Source: Streptomyces sp. NBC_01723
Lineage (GTDB): Bacteria > Actinomycetota > Actinomycetes > Streptomycetales > Streptomycetaceae
Direction: 5' to 3'
Assembly: GCF_036246005.1 (NCBI RefSeq)
Contig: NZ_CP109171.1
Coordinates: 3,956,001 to 4,020,000, forward strand
DNA: 64,000 nucleotides
Part shown: one piece after another, positions 35,841-48,025 of the stretch
Layout of the letters: each line of letters begins with the position of its first letter
How positions within the stretch are numbered: the first letter of the stretch is position 1
Translations under genes and position numbers: made by a program
Notes under the pieces: model-generated
Databases searched by the model: none
Seen by the model: the letters and a program-made list of their open reading frames with translations, nothing else
Told to the model about the DNA's origin: nothing

Positions 35841-35864
35841 CGCGCCCCGGTCCGAAACGGGGCG
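35841..35864 (+). terminator. Terminator after LacI-family gene
   Basis: GCGCCCCG (35841-35848) and CGGGGCGC (35857-35864) form a perfect 8-bp stem around an eight-base loop, 37 bp after the stop codon. The rest of the 324-bp gap to 36128 has no gene. Confidence 0.6.
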
Positions 35865-36047
35865 CAAAGGGGCGGCGCACAGGGCGCGCGGAAGGCGGCG
35901 AACGCCACACCCGGCACGCTCACAACACGGCCGGACGGCATTCATGGACGGGCGAAGACCGGCCCAATCGGGGCGAAAGCCGCGGTGAACCGGAGTCCTG
36001 TTCTGATTCACCACCCCTGGGTCATCACACAGCGCGATCCGCATTCC

Positions 36048-36053
36048 TATGAT
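36048..36053 (+). promoter_or_regulatory. Possible -10 of the metallophosphatase promoter
   Basis: TATGAT at 36048-36053 is a good -10 hexamer 75 bp before the ATG at 36129. The -35 (around TCATCA, 36022-36027) is poor. Confidence 0.3.
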
Positions 36054-36128
36054 GGGCCCACACACCGCGGGCCGCTGCGACCAGGCAGTCCGAAGCGGTG
36101 CAGATGCGGCGCGATGGTGGAGGGGTCA

Positions 36129-37220
36129 ATGACTCAGGGGGCCGGTCAGGGACCCGAGGTGGAGCGGACCGCGACGGTGCGCGACTTCCGGGTGCCCGCT
36201 TACGTCCACGAGACCGCTCCGTATGCCGGCCCCGGCACACAGGCGGGCGAGCCCTCGCCGCCCTCGGAGGAGGGGTCCGAGGAGCCCTACCCGGAGGGGT
36301 ACACGCCCACGCAACGGGATCTGCCCGTCATCCGTCGGGGTGACACGGTTCAGGTGCCCGTCGACCCCGAGCCGATCCAGGTGGGGCAGGCCGTCACCGG
36401 CCAGGGTCCGCTCTTCGTCGTGGGCGACGTGCACGGCTACCTCGACGAGCTGCTCGCCGCGCTGCGTGAGAAGGGCCTCGTCGACGCCGACGGCAAGTGG
36501 TGCGCGGGCACCTCACGCCTGTGGTTCCTCGGCGACTTCACCGACCGCGGCCCGGACGGCATCGGCGTCATCGACCTGGTGATGCGGCTGTCCGCCGAGG
36601 CCGCCGCGGCCGGCGGCTACTGCAAGGCGCTGATGGGCAACCACGAGCTGCTGCTGCTCGGCGCCAAGCGGTTCGGCGACACGCCGGTCAACTCCGGCGC
36701 CGGCACCGCCACCTTCCAGGCGGCCTGGCTGCTGAACGGCGGCCAGAAGACCGACATGGACCGTCTCCAGGATCACCACTTGCAGTGGATGGCCCGCCTC
36801 GACGCCCTCGAAGAGGTCGACGACCACCTCTTGGTCCACTCCGACACCACCACCTACCTCGACTACGGCCGCTCCATCGAAGAGGTCAACGACACCGTCC
36901 GCGAGACCCTCACCCGTAACGACGCGGAAGAGGTCTGGGACCTGTTCCGCAAGTTCACCAAGCGCTTCTCCTTCCGCGACGAGGGCGGCGCCGAGGCCGT
37001 GCGCTCACTGCTGGATACGTACGGCGGCACCCGGATCGTTCACGGACACAGCCCCATCCCCTACCTGCTGGGCGAGGTCGGCTCCGAGGACGGCGAGGAC
37101 GACACCCGTACGGCGGTCGAGGGACCCCACGTCTACGCGGACGGGCTGGCCATCGCGATGGACGGCGGCGTGACCATGGCCGGAAAGTTGCTGGTCCAGC
37201 AACTTCCGCTGGACGACTGA
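36129..37220 (+). CDS. Calcineurin-like metallophosphatase
   Basis: A 363-aa protein with an N-terminal Pro/Glu-rich region (about 1-90) and a metallophosphoesterase domain. The metal motifs are GDVHGYLDE, LGDFTDRGPDG, MGNHELLLLG and a late VHGHSPIPYL. This set is typical of serine/threonine phosphatases of the PPP/PrpA type or diadenosine tetraphosphatases. ATG 36129 follows GGAGGGG by five bases; upstream readings lack support. It may be cotranscribed with the membrane protein gene 188 bp downstream. Confidence 0.88.
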   Translation: MTQGAGQGPEVERTATVRDFRVPAYVHETAPYAGPGTQAGEPSPPSEEGSEEPYPEGYTPTQRDLPVIRRGDTVQVPVDPEPIQVGQAVTGQGPLFVVGDVHGYLDELLAALREKGLVDADGKWCAGTSRLWFLGDFTDRGPDGIGVIDLVMRLSAEAAAAGGYCKALMGNHELLLLGAKRFGDTPVNSGAGTATFQAAWLLNGGQKTDMDRLQDHHLQWMARLDALEEVDDHLLVHSDTTTYLDYGRSIEEVNDTVRETLTRNDAEEVWDLFRKFTKRFSFRDEGGAEAVRSLLDTYGGTRIVHGHSPIPYLLGEVGSEDGEDDTRTAVEGPHVYADGLAIAMDGGVTMAGKLLVQQLPLDD

Positions 37221-37408
37221 CCGTTCGGCGGACGAGCGTTTCGACGGCGGGACCCGTATGGGACGGCACCCAATTTCTGGAAACCCCCTGTCACCCTCCA
37301 CCGTCACCGCTCTACCATCGGCTTATCCGTAGCAGGCTCCCCTCCGTTTCTGCCCGACGGCTCGTTGGCATGCGAGCCCCAAGCCCTACGGAGCATCGGG
37401 GGATGCAC

Positions 37409-38272
37409 ATGAACAGCGTTCCGCAGCACCTGTCCAACGAGGACCGCCAAGAGTACGAGCGGATCCTCGACGAGGCGCTGCGCTCCGCACCACACCGCCC
37501 GGAACTGGCCGCTGTCGGACAGCGGCTCAACTCCGAACAACTGCGCACCATGGCACTCAACGCGACCGCCCTCATCACGGCGGCGGCCACCACCGAGTAC
37601 CAGCACTACGTGAAGGCCCGCGAGGAACTGCGCCATCCCGCGCCGTCCGCCACGTCGCCCGCCACGCGCGAGTCCGGCTCCGAGGAGCAGGGCAGCAACG
37701 CGGTGGGACTCGCCGCCACCATGGGGGAGGTGGCCGAGGCGACCGGTGCGGGGGCCGTCGCCGTCGTCGCCGTCCTGGCACCCGTCCTGGCCGGCACCGC
37801 CGCGGCGATCTTCCTGCTCGTCGGCTACATCCTGAAGATGCTGGATCCGGGGCAGGCCTTCGCGCAGACCATGCTCACCACGGGATGGATGTTCGGCGCC
37901 GTGACCGCGGTGGCGATCCTCGTCGCCGCGGTGGGGCTGCTGATCACCGCGCTGCGCAACCGGCCGTCCGCCGAGTCCGGCTCCTACGGCGTACTCGACG
38001 AGGAAGTGGCCCGGGCCAGGGACGCCTGGCACGACGCCCTGCTGGAACGCGGCATCCTGCCCTTCCTGCAGGAGGCGCTGGGTAACCCGGGCACTGCGGC
38101 ACTGCACCGCACGGGACCGAAGGCCCCGAGCAGCCGCATGCCGCACCTCGGATACGGCCGGCCCGGGTTCACCAGTCCCGACGGCGGCACCGAGACCGGT
38201 CACCGTCCGAGCTACTCCAGCCCGGACTACAGCAGCCCGGACTTCGGAGGTCCGGAACACCGGCCCGAGTAG
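37409..38272 (+). CDS. Membrane protein with disordered C-terminus, function unknown
   Basis: A 287-aa protein. An N-terminal helical domain (NEDRQEYERILDEALRSA) precedes two membrane helices (VAVVAVLAPVLAGTAAAIFL and GAVTAVAILVAAVGLLITA). The C-terminus ends in short Ser-Pro-Asp/Tyr repeats (YSSPDYSSPDFGGPE). ATG 37409 is preferred over 37403 because the GGGGG ribosome-binding sequence is otherwise adjacent to the start. I do not recognise the family. It is convergent with the TerD-VWA gene, 24 bp away. Confidence 0.72.
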   Translation: MNSVPQHLSNEDRQEYERILDEALRSAPHRPELAAVGQRLNSEQLRTMALNATALITAAATTEYQHYVKAREELRHPAPSATSPATRESGSEEQGSNAVGLAATMGEVAEATGAGAVAVVAVLAPVLAGTAAAIFLLVGYILKMLDPGQAFAQTMLTTGWMFGAVTAVAILVAAVGLLITALRNRPSAESGSYGVLDEEVARARDAWHDALLERGILPFLQEALGNPGTAALHRTGPKAPSSRMPHLGYGRPGFTSPDGGTETGHRPSYSSPDYSSPDFGGPEHRPE

Positions 38273-38296
38273 CCACCGGTCCGGGCGGGCGACGCG

Positions 38297-39697
<1,401 letters not shown>

Positions 39698-39733
39698 ACC
39701 CCCAGTCTGCCGAGCCGGACCCGTCGGCGGGGA

Positions 39734-39758
39734 GAGGGCGGACCGGCCGTCCGCCCTC
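39734..39758 (-). terminator. Terminator of thiC
   Basis: GAGGGCGGAC (39734-39743) pairs with GTCCGCCCTC (39749-39758) around a five-base loop. GGGG and CCCC runs flank the stem. It lies 28 bp past the thiC stop codon in the direction of transcription. Confidence 0.7.
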
Positions 39759-39786
39759 CCCACCGCACGGTGACGCACTCGGCTGG

Positions 39787-41753
<1,967 letters not shown>

Positions 41754-41833
41754 TGTACAAAGGTGTCTCCACGCTAACGCCCATTCGGGCGCGGTGAACA
41801 GAGGGCCCTCCTTGTTCTTGCGATGATCGGTCG

Positions 41834-43378
41834 GTGACCACACCGCAGCATCCCTCCTTTCCGCCGCACGATCCCCGCCGCGGACCGCACGCCGAAGAGG
41901 GCGCCGTCCGTGGAGCCGGCGACCACGGACACGGCCACGGTGGCGGCGGCCACGGGCCCGGAGCGGGCGGCGGCCACGGGCACGGGGCAGGAGGAGGTCG
42001 CGGGCACGGTGCCGGAGGAGGTCACGGTGCCGGAGGAGGTCACGGTGCCGGAGGAGGTCACGGTGCCGGAGGAGGTCACGGGCACTCGCACAGTCATGGC
42101 CCCGCGGCGCCCGTCTCCCGGCATCTGCGGAAGGTCATCGCCGCGATCCTGATCCCGTTCACCGCGGCGGTCCTGGTCGGGCTCGCCGTCCTGTGGCCGG
42201 GCGGCGCGCCGCCGCACGAGCGCACCGGCGTCGGCTTCGACCGGCAGACGCAGCAGGCCACCGTGACCAAGGTGGTGGAACTGAGCTGCCAGTCCGTCAA
42301 CGCCTCGGGCTCCACACCCACCGGCGACACCTCCACCGCCGAGGGCTCCTCCGCCGTGCAGCAGGCCAACGGCGAGTGCAAGCGGGCGACGATCCGCGTG
42401 GACAGCGGCAAGGACAAGGGCCGCACGTTCGAGGAGGTCGTGCAGCCGGACCAGTCGCGCCAGTTGCACGAGGGCCAGGAGGTCGTGGTCGCCTACGAGC
42501 CCTCCGCACCGCGAGACCTGCAGTACTCGGTGACCGACGTCAACCGCCGGCTTCCCCTCGCCCTGCTCGCCGGCATCTTCGCGCTGGCCGTGGTGGTCGT
42601 CGGAAGGCTTCGGGGGCTGATGGCGCTGATCTCCCTGACGATCAGCTTTCTGCTGCTGAACTTCTTCATCCTCCCCGCGATCCTCCAGGGTTCGAACCCG
42701 TTGCTCGTCGCGGTGATCGGGTCCAGCGCCATCATGCTGATCGCGCTGTATCTGTGTCATGGCCTTTCCGCGCGCACGTCCGTGGCGGTGCTGGGCACGC
42801 TGATCTCCCTGTTGCTGATCGGCGTTCTCGGGTCGTTGTTCATCGACTGGGCGGCGCTGACCGGTAACACGGACGACAACACCGGCCTCATCCACGGCCT
42901 GTATCCGTCGATCGACATGAGCGGCCTGCTGCTCGCCGGCGTCATCATCGGTTCGCTCGGCGTCCTCGACGACGTGACGGTCACCCAGACGTCGGCGGTC
43001 TGGGAGCTGCACGAGGCCAACCCGACGATGGGCTGGCGCGGGCTGTACCGCGCGGGCATCCGCATCGGCCGCGACCACATCGCCTCGGTCGTCAACACGC
43101 TCGTGCTCGCCTACGCGGGCGCCGCGCTGCCCCTGCTCCTGCTGTTCTCGATCGCACAGAGCGGGGTGGGGACGGTCGCCAACAGTGAGTTGGTCGCGGA
43201 GGAGATCGTGCGCACCCTGGTCGGCTCGATCGGCCTGGTGGCGTCCGTGCCGGTCACCACGGCCCTCGCCGCGCTCGTCGTCTCGGCCGACCGGACGGCA
43301 GCGCAGTCCGGCGGGGCGACGCCGGGCGGGGACGCGGCCCCCGTACGCGGCGGACGCGGCCGTCGCCGCAAGCGCTGA
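41834..43378 (+). CDS. YibE/F family membrane protein with His-rich N-terminus
   Basis: A 514-aa protein. The first 90 residues are built from His/Gly repeats (GGGHGA units and HGHSHSHG). A first helix (VIAAILIPFTAAVLVGLAVL), an extracytoplasmic domain (about 125-225) and seven or so further helices form the YibE/F domain, with GVLDDVTVTQ and ANPTMGWRGLY near its end. The function of YibE/F is not established; export or metal-related transport has been proposed, and the His-rich tail favours metal binding. The start is GTG 41834. Confidence 0.87.
   Translation: MTTPQHPSFPPHDPRRGPHAEEGAVRGAGDHGHGHGGGGHGPGAGGGHGHGAGGGRGHGAGGGHGAGGGHGAGGGHGAGGGHGHSHSHGPAAPVSRHLRKVIAAILIPFTAAVLVGLAVLWPGGAPPHERTGVGFDRQTQQATVTKVVELSCQSVNASGSTPTGDTSTAEGSSAVQQANGECKRATIRVDSGKDKGRTFEEVVQPDQSRQLHEGQEVVVAYEPSAPRDLQYSVTDVNRRLPLALLAGIFALAVVVVGRLRGLMALISLTISFLLLNFFILPAILQGSNPLLVAVIGSSAIMLIALYLCHGLSARTSVAVLGTLISLLLIGVLGSLFIDWAALTGNTDDNTGLIHGLYPSIDMSGLLLAGVIIGSLGVLDDVTVTQTSAVWELHEANPTMGWRGLYRAGIRIGRDHIASVVNTLVLAYAGAALPLLLLFSIAQSGVGTVANSELVAEEIVRTLVGSIGLVASVPVTTALAALVVSADRTAAQSGGATPGGDAAPVRGGRGRRRKR
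42011..42082 (+). repeat. 18-bp tandem repeat encoding GGGHGA units
   Basis: Four head-to-tail copies of GCCGGAGGAGGTCACGGT begin at 42011, 42029, 42047 and 42065 (the last ends GG instead of GT). They encode the His-Gly repeats of the YibE/F protein. Confidence 0.9.
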
Positions 43379-43394
43379 CGCGCCCCGGGCGAAG

Positions 43395-43424
43395 CGTTAC
43401 GCCCGCACCGGGCCTGCCGTAACG
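43395..43424. terminator. Possible bidirectional terminator before ssgA 3' end
   Basis: An outer stem CGTTAC/GTAACG (43395-43400 with 43419-43424) and an inner GCCCG/CGGGC hairpin (43401-43413) lie between the convergent YibE/F and ssgA genes. Stability is moderate. Confidence 0.4.
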
Positions 43425-43426
43425 GT

Positions 43427-43864
43427 TCAGCCCGCGCTCTGCTCCTCCGCCAAAATGCGGTCCAGCGCCTCGTCGAGGTGGGTGTCGAAGTCCTCGAGCG
43501 CGCCCTCCTGCCCCAGGGGCACCAGCTTGTCGGTGCGGTCGAGGAACGCCACCAGGGGCGCCGCCGAGGAACGGAACAGTGCCTGGTCGCCGCCGACCTG
43601 GAGGCGGATCAGCACCTCGGCCAGCGGCTCCGGCTCGACCGGTGCGATGCGCACGTCCCCGTCACCGCACGGCCGGCCCACCCCGTCGACCAGTAGCTCC
43701 CGGCCGAAGGCCCAGGTCACCGGGGCGTCCCCGGGCAGATGGAAGGTCAACCGCACGGCATAGGGATCACAGGTCGCGTAGCGCAGCTCCACCGGAATGC
43801 GGAACGAGAGCTCCTCGGAAACGAGAAAGCTCATCATGACCTCTGCCTGTACGGACTCGCCCAT
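43427..43864 (-). CDS. ssgA: Sporulation/cell-division regulator SsgA
   Basis: A 145-aa SsgA-like protein. Typical core segments are VMMSFLVSEELSFRIPVELRY, DPYAVRLTFHLPGD and VTWAFGRELL. SALPs are specific to morphologically complex actinomycetes; SsgA promotes septum formation and helps position SsgB and hence FtsZ during sporulation. The ATG gives MGESVQAEV. The gene follows ssgR by 98 bp in the same direction, the known ssgRA arrangement, in which SsgR activates ssgA. Confidence 0.93.
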   Translation of the reverse strand: MGESVQAEVMMSFLVSEELSFRIPVELRYATCDPYAVRLTFHLPGDAPVTWAFGRELLVDGVGRPCGDGDVRIAPVEPEPLAEVLIRLQVGGDQALFRSSAAPLVAFLDRTDKLVPLGQEGALEDFDTHLDEALDRILAEEQSAG

Positions 43865-43962
43865 CGCACACCCGTCATTCGCCGTCGACTGTCCGGGAAT
43901 CAAACCTCTAACACTGAGGGCATCTTGCTCAACGTACACACCAGATCACAAGGAGTGAGTTT

Positions 43963-44805
43963 TCAGATACTGATAGAGATCGCGAGTGACCCCAGGAGCC
44001 GCCCCACCTCGTCCTGCAGCCGCTCCGCGGCCGACAGCAGCCGGTCGGCCTGGTGAAGGGGCAGGGAGACGGCCATCGTGGCCACCGTGGTGCCGACGGT
44101 GATGGGGATCGCGGCGCACACCGTCCCCAGGGCGTACGCCTGGCGTTCGGTCACCGGAGACGTCCGCCGCATGCGCTCCAGGCGTCTCAGCAGGGCATTG
44201 CCATCACGGACCGTGTACGGCGTGAGCGACTGCACCGAGTAGCGGTTCAGGTGGTCCCGGCGGGCGTCCTCGTCCAGTTGCGACAGCAGACACTGCCCGA
44301 CGGCGTGCGCGTGCCCGGTCTCGCGGAAGTCCGCCCACTCCTCGACCGCCGGGTTGCCCGGGGTGTCGGAGACGCACATGACCTCGATCTCGCCGTCGCG
44401 GTACATGGCGTAGTACACGGGGGCGCCGATCGCGTCGCGCACCTGCGCGAGCGCGTCGACCACCGTGCTGCGACGTTTCTGCGCGGCCCCGCTGCCGCCC
44501 AGCCGCTCGGCGGCGTCGCCGAGGAAGAACAGCCCCTTCTCCCGGCGCAGATAGCCCTCGTGTACCAGGGTGCGCAACAGGTGGTACGCCGTGGGGAGCG
44601 CCAGCCGGGTCTCCCGGGCCAGCTGCTTGGCGGGGGCTCCGTACTCGTGTTCCGCGACGCACTCCAGGAGACGCATCGCCCGCTGTACCGAGCCGATGAG
44701 GGTCGCCGAGGGCGGGTCGGTGGACGGGGGCGGGGGTGGTGGCGTCGAGTAGGGCTGCACGGGCAGGGCGTGCAGCGGTGCGAATGCGGTGTCAGCCGTG
44801 GCCAA
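43963..44805 (-). CDS. ssgR: IclR-type activator of ssgA, SsgR
   Basis: A 280-aa IclR-family regulator: winged helix (VQRAMRLLECVAEHEYGAPA through LPTAYHLLRTLVHEGYL), then an effector-binding domain (about 105-275). SsgR is the activator of ssgA in S. coelicolor, and the position directly upstream of ssgA supports the assignment. The start used is TTG 44805, which has GGGAG six bases upstream; GTG before QPYSTPP is an alternative. The first 35 residues form a Pro-rich tail. Confidence 0.9.
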   Translation of the reverse strand: MATADTAFAPLHALPVQPYSTPPPPPPSTDPPSATLIGSVQRAMRLLECVAEHEYGAPAKQLARETRLALPTAYHLLRTLVHEGYLRREKGLFFLGDAAERLGGSGAAQKRRSTVVDALAQVRDAIGAPVYYAMYRDGEIEVMCVSDTPGNPAVEEWADFRETGHAHAVGQCLLSQLDEDARRDHLNRYSVQSLTPYTVRDGNALLRRLERMRRTSPVTERQAYALGTVCAAIPITVGTTVATMAVSLPLHQADRLLSAAERLQDEVGRLLGSLAISISI

Positions 44806-44944
44806 GGTTCACTCCCGGGAACGCGAGGAGGCCGTCCGTGCGGGGAACACGGGTGGGGGTGGGCGCCGTTCGCGAGGTCGCCCCCGCGTGGAGTTCCGGA
44901 CTCTAATCGCCGGTCACCGCCCGCCGACGGCCCGTCCGGGAAAC

Positions 44945-44974
44945 TTCCCTCGCCCGAGGGAACCGGTGGTTCCC
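44945..44974. other. Overlapping, mutually exclusive hairpins upstream of ssgR
   Basis: TTCCCTC/GAGGGAA (44945-44951 with 44956-44962) and GGGAACC/GGTTCCC (44958-44964 with 44968-44974) share bases and cannot form together. They lie between the DUF5326 stop (45002) and the ssgR start and may terminate the former or act in the ssgR leader. Confidence 0.45.
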
Positions 44975-45001
44975 GTTACCGCCACCCTTGTCCCACGGCT
45001 C

Positions 45002-45214
45002 TCACCAGTCGCTGCGCGAGGACGAACTCGACATGAACTTGCGCACGACGTAGATCAGTCCGCCGACGAGCGCGACGAAGACCAGCAGCTTGAACAGCAG
45101 TCCGATCACGAACCCGACCACGCTGGCGATGAGCCCGCCGAACACGACCAGGGCGATGACCGGCACCGCGATCCACTTCACCCACCACGGCAGTCCCGTG
45201 AAGATCTCTCGCAT
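45002..45214 (-). CDS. Small membrane protein (DUF5326 family)
   Basis: A 70-aa protein with two hydrophobic helices (VKWIAVPVIALVVFGGLIAS and GLLFKLLVFVALVGGLIYV) and a Ser-rich C-terminus after VRKFMSSSSS. I recall this as the DUF5326 family of streptomycetes; no function is known. The ATG gives MREIFTGLPWW, typical of the family. The gene is upstream of ssgR on the same strand, but with hairpins between. Confidence 0.8.
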   Translation of the reverse strand: MREIFTGLPWWVKWIAVPVIALVVFGGLIASVVGFVIGLLFKLLVFVALVGGLIYVVRKFMSSSSSRSDW

Positions 45215-45389
45215 GGCCCTCGTCCTTACCTTCCACCCGTTCGAGGACCGGACCCTGCGTGGGCCCGGTCTCCCGCTGGGAATGCTCTGATGTCCTGCAC
45301 CCGATGCTAGGGCCGCGAAGGCCCCCGCAGGGCGCACGCACCCCTTGTCTCCCCCTGACCGTTCCCCTAGGGAACCCCGGGGCGGGGAC

Positions 45390-45707
45390 TCAGCTCTCCG
45401 GCGGAGAGAACACCACGAGAACCCGCAGATCCTCACTGATGTGGTGGAACTTGTGGGCGACCCCGGCCGGGACGTAGACGACACTGCCGCGGGCGACCTG
45501 GGTGGTCTCCATGCCCACGGTGATCGCTGCTCGCCCGCTCACCACGAAGTACACCTCGTCCTGCGCGTGCGGGTTCTGTGGATCGGACGTGCCCGCGTCG
45601 AGGGCGTACAGGCCGACCGACATGTTCCGCTCACGCAGGAACTGCAGGTAGGCACCGTCGTTGGCGGCGCGCTCCGCCTCCAGTTCGTCCAGCCGGAATG
45701 CCTTCAT
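45390..45707 (-). CDS. Cupin-domain protein
   Basis: A 105-aa single-cupin protein. The metal-binding pattern is visible as PHAQDEVYFVVSG (His and Glu) with the second cupin motif VYVPAGVAHKFHHI (His). An enzymatic or regulatory role cannot be told from the sequence. It lies 175 bp upstream of the DUF5326 gene and 59 bp from the divergent phage-holin-like gene. Confidence 0.85.
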   Translation of the reverse strand: MKAFRLDELEAERAANDGAYLQFLRERNMSVGLYALDAGTSDPQNPHAQDEVYFVVSGRAAITVGMETTQVARGSVVYVPAGVAHKFHHISEDLRVLVVFSPPES

Positions 45708-45766
45708 CGCCTCGTCCGCCCCTGCCTCACCGTTCGTTTCCGATCGCGTCTGCCACGATCAGACAC

Positions 45767-46153
45767 ATGAAGAATTTCCTAGTCAAGACGATCGCCAACG
45801 CCGGCGCCCTCGCGGTCGCCGTATGGCTGCTCGACAAGATCACCCTGACTGGGGGCAGCACCGGTGAGAAGGCCGTCACGCTGATCGTGGTGGCGCTGGT
45901 GTTCGGCCTGGTGAACATGGTGGTGAAGCCGATCGTGCAGGTGCTCACCTTCCCCCTCTTCATCCTGACCCTCGGTCTGTTCACGCTGGTCGTCAACGCG
46001 CTCATGCTGCTGCTCACCTCATGGGTGGCCGACAAGCTCGACGTGAGTTTCCACGTCGACGGTTTCTGGACCGCCGTCCTGGGCGGACTGATCATCTCGA
46101 TCGTCTCCTGGGCCCTCAACGCGTTCCTGCCCGACGGGGACCGGTCGCGATGA
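45767..46153 (+). CDS. Phage-holin-like small membrane protein (PF04020 type)
   Basis: A 128-aa protein with four hydrophobic helices. KNFLVKTIANAGALAVAVWLL, VFGLVNMVVKPI and FPLFILTLGLFTLVVNALML match the phage_holin_4_2 family of bacterial membrane proteins; despite the name these are chromosomal genes of unknown role. The stop overlaps the ptpA start (ATGA), which suggests an operon holin-like gene, ptpA, PLP lyase. Confidence 0.85.
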   Translation: MKNFLVKTIANAGALAVAVWLLDKITLTGGSTGEKAVTLIVVALVFGLVNMVVKPIVQVLTFPLFILTLGLFTLVVNALMLLLTSWVADKLDVSFHVDGFWTAVLGGLIISIVSWALNAFLPDGDRSR

Positions 46154-46644
46154 CCTACCGCGTCTGCTTCGTGTGCACCGGCAACATCTGCCGTTCCCCG
46201 ATGGCCGAGGCCGTCTTCCACGCGCGCGTGGCGGACGCCGGGCTCGACGACCTGGTGACGGTCGACAGCGCCGGCACCGGCGGCTGGCACGAGGGCGACG
46301 GGGCCGACCCGCGCACCGTGGCCGTCCTGGCGGAGCACGGGTACGACCTCGGCCACACCGCCCGGCAGTTCCAGCAGTCCTGGTTCTCCCGCCTCGACCT
46401 CGTGATCGCCCTCGACGCCGGCCATCTGCGGGCCCTGCGCCGGCTGGCGCCCACGGAGGAGGACGCGGCCAAGGTGCGCCTGCTGCGCTCCTACGATCCG
46501 GCCGCCGACGACGGTGACCTGGACGTTCCGGATCCGTACTACGGGGGCACGGACGGCTTCGAGGAGTGCCTTGAGATGGTGGAGGCGGCGAGCGGAGGAC
46601 TGCTCGCCGCGGTACGCGAGCAAGTGGAGGGACGGGCGGCATGA
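46150..46644 (+). CDS. ptpA: Low-molecular-weight protein tyrosine phosphatase PtpA
   Basis: A 164-aa LMW-PTP. The P-loop is CTGNICRS (Cys at residue 9) and the general acid Asp lies in VPDPYYGG near the C-terminus. It dephosphorylates tyrosine residues; in S. coelicolor PtpA has been linked to secondary metabolism. Both ends overlap neighbouring genes by four bases (ATGA), so it is translationally coupled on each side. Confidence 0.93.
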   Translation: MTYRVCFVCTGNICRSPMAEAVFHARVADAGLDDLVTVDSAGTGGWHEGDGADPRTVAVLAEHGYDLGHTARQFQQSWFSRLDLVIALDAGHLRALRRLAPTEEDAAKVRLLRSYDPAADDGDLDVPDPYYGGTDGFEECLEMVEAASGGLLAAVREQVEGRAA

Positions 46645-47819
46645 GTGATTCCGCTACGAACGACGAGCACGGCGGGCACGGGCCGGGGACGCCCACCGGC
46701 AGCGGCGACGGCACGCGCGCGGTGCGGGCCGGGCTGCCCGAACCCGTCAAGCACGAGCCGACCCTGCCCGGTCCGGTGTTCGCCGCCCACTTCCATCTGC
46801 CCGGCGAGCCGACCGGCCCGTACACCTACGGCCGCGACGAGAACCCGACCTGGACGCACCTGGAGCGGGCCATCGGCGAGCTGGAGTCGCCCGGGCGGGA
46901 GGGCGTCGAGACGCTCGTGTTCGCCTCCGGCATGGCCGCGATCTCGTCGGTGCTCTTCTCGCAGCTGCGTGCCGGGGACGTGGTCGTGCTGCCCAGCGAC
47001 GGCTACCAGGTGCTGCCGCTGGTCCGCGCCCAGCTGGAGGCGTTCGGCATCGAGGTGCGCACCGCGCCGACCGGCGGGGACGCCCAGCTCGACGTCCTGG
47101 ACGGGGCGAAGCTCCTGTGGATCGAGACGCCGTCCAACCCCGGTCTCGACGTGTGCGACGTACGACGGCTCGTCGAGGCGGCCCACACGCGCGGCGCCCT
47201 GGTCGCCGTCGACAACACCCTCGCCACACCGCTCGGACAGCGCCCGCTGGAGCTCGGCGCCGACTTCTCCGTCGCCAGCGGCACCAAGCAGCTCACCGGC
47301 CACGGAGACGTCCTCCTCGGATACGTGGCGGGCCGCGACGCCGAGGCGATGACCGCCGTACGGCGCTGGCGCAAGATCGTCGGCGCGATCCCCGGCCCCA
47401 TGGAGGCCTGGCTGGCGCACCGTTCGATCGCCACCCTCCAGCTGCGGGTCGACCGGCAGAACGCCACCGCGCTCCAGGTCGCCGAGGCGCTCCGGGCGCG
47501 GCCCGAGGTCACCGGTCTGCGGTACCCGGGGCTGCCCGACGACCCCTCGCACAAGATCGCCTCGCAGCAGATGCTGCGCTACGGATGCGTCGTCTCCTTC
47601 ACGCTGGCCACGCGCGCACGTGCCGATCGTTTTCTCGACGCGCTGCGGCTGGTGGAGGGTGCGACGAGCTTCGGCGGGGTGCGGTCCACGGCCGAGCGGC
47701 GCGGGCGCTGGGGCGGCGACGCGGTGCCGGAGGGCTTCGTGCGGCTCTCGGTCGGCGCGGAGGACCCCGAGGACCTGGTGGCCGATCTGCTGCGCGCACT
47801 GGACGAGACCGCGGACTGA
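46641..47819 (+). CDS. Cys/Met-metabolism PLP enzyme (cystathionine gamma-lyase-like)
   Basis: A 392-aa fold-type I PLP enzyme. Motifs are TYGRDENPTW, the FASGMAAIS loop, WIETPSNPGLDVCDV, VAVDNTLATP and the PLP Lys in SGTKQLTGHGDVLLGY. Cystathionine gamma-lyase is the closest assignment, but related gamma-synthases share all these motifs. It is the last gene of a coupled trio with ptpA and ends at a strong terminator. Confidence 0.9.
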   Translation: MSDSATNDEHGGHGPGTPTGSGDGTRAVRAGLPEPVKHEPTLPGPVFAAHFHLPGEPTGPYTYGRDENPTWTHLERAIGELESPGREGVETLVFASGMAAISSVLFSQLRAGDVVVLPSDGYQVLPLVRAQLEAFGIEVRTAPTGGDAQLDVLDGAKLLWIETPSNPGLDVCDVRRLVEAAHTRGALVAVDNTLATPLGQRPLELGADFSVASGTKQLTGHGDVLLGYVAGRDAEAMTAVRRWRKIVGAIPGPMEAWLAHRSIATLQLRVDRQNATALQVAEALRARPEVTGLRYPGLPDDPSHKIASQQMLRYGCVVSFTLATRARADRFLDALRLVEGATSFGGVRSTAERRGRWGGDAVPEGFVRLSVGAEDPEDLVADLLRALDETAD

Positions 47820-47843
47820 ACCGCCGTACGACGGCCGTGCAAC

Positions 47844-47882
47844 GGACGGTCCGAGCCTCCCCCCTCGTGGCTCGGACCGTCC
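47844..47882 (+). terminator. Strong intrinsic terminator
   Basis: A perfect 14-bp stem (47844-47857 with 47869-47882) around an 11-base C-rich loop, 25 bp after the stop of the PLP lyase gene. Confidence 0.85.
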
Positions 47883-48025
47883 TCCGGTTCCGCGCGCGAA
47901 GAACCGCGCGACCAAGGCTAGTTGACTCTGTGTCAGTGTCCAATCACAGTAGCGACAGCGACCTATCGACATATTTATAGTTGGCCACGCCGGGGGCCGG
48001 AGACGTTCGCAAGAGGGGGCATTCC

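Noticed and set aside
42685..42702. GGTTCGAACC sequence resembling a tRNA T-arm
   Set aside because: It lies within the YibE/F coding region, with no acceptor or D-arm partner sequences around it.
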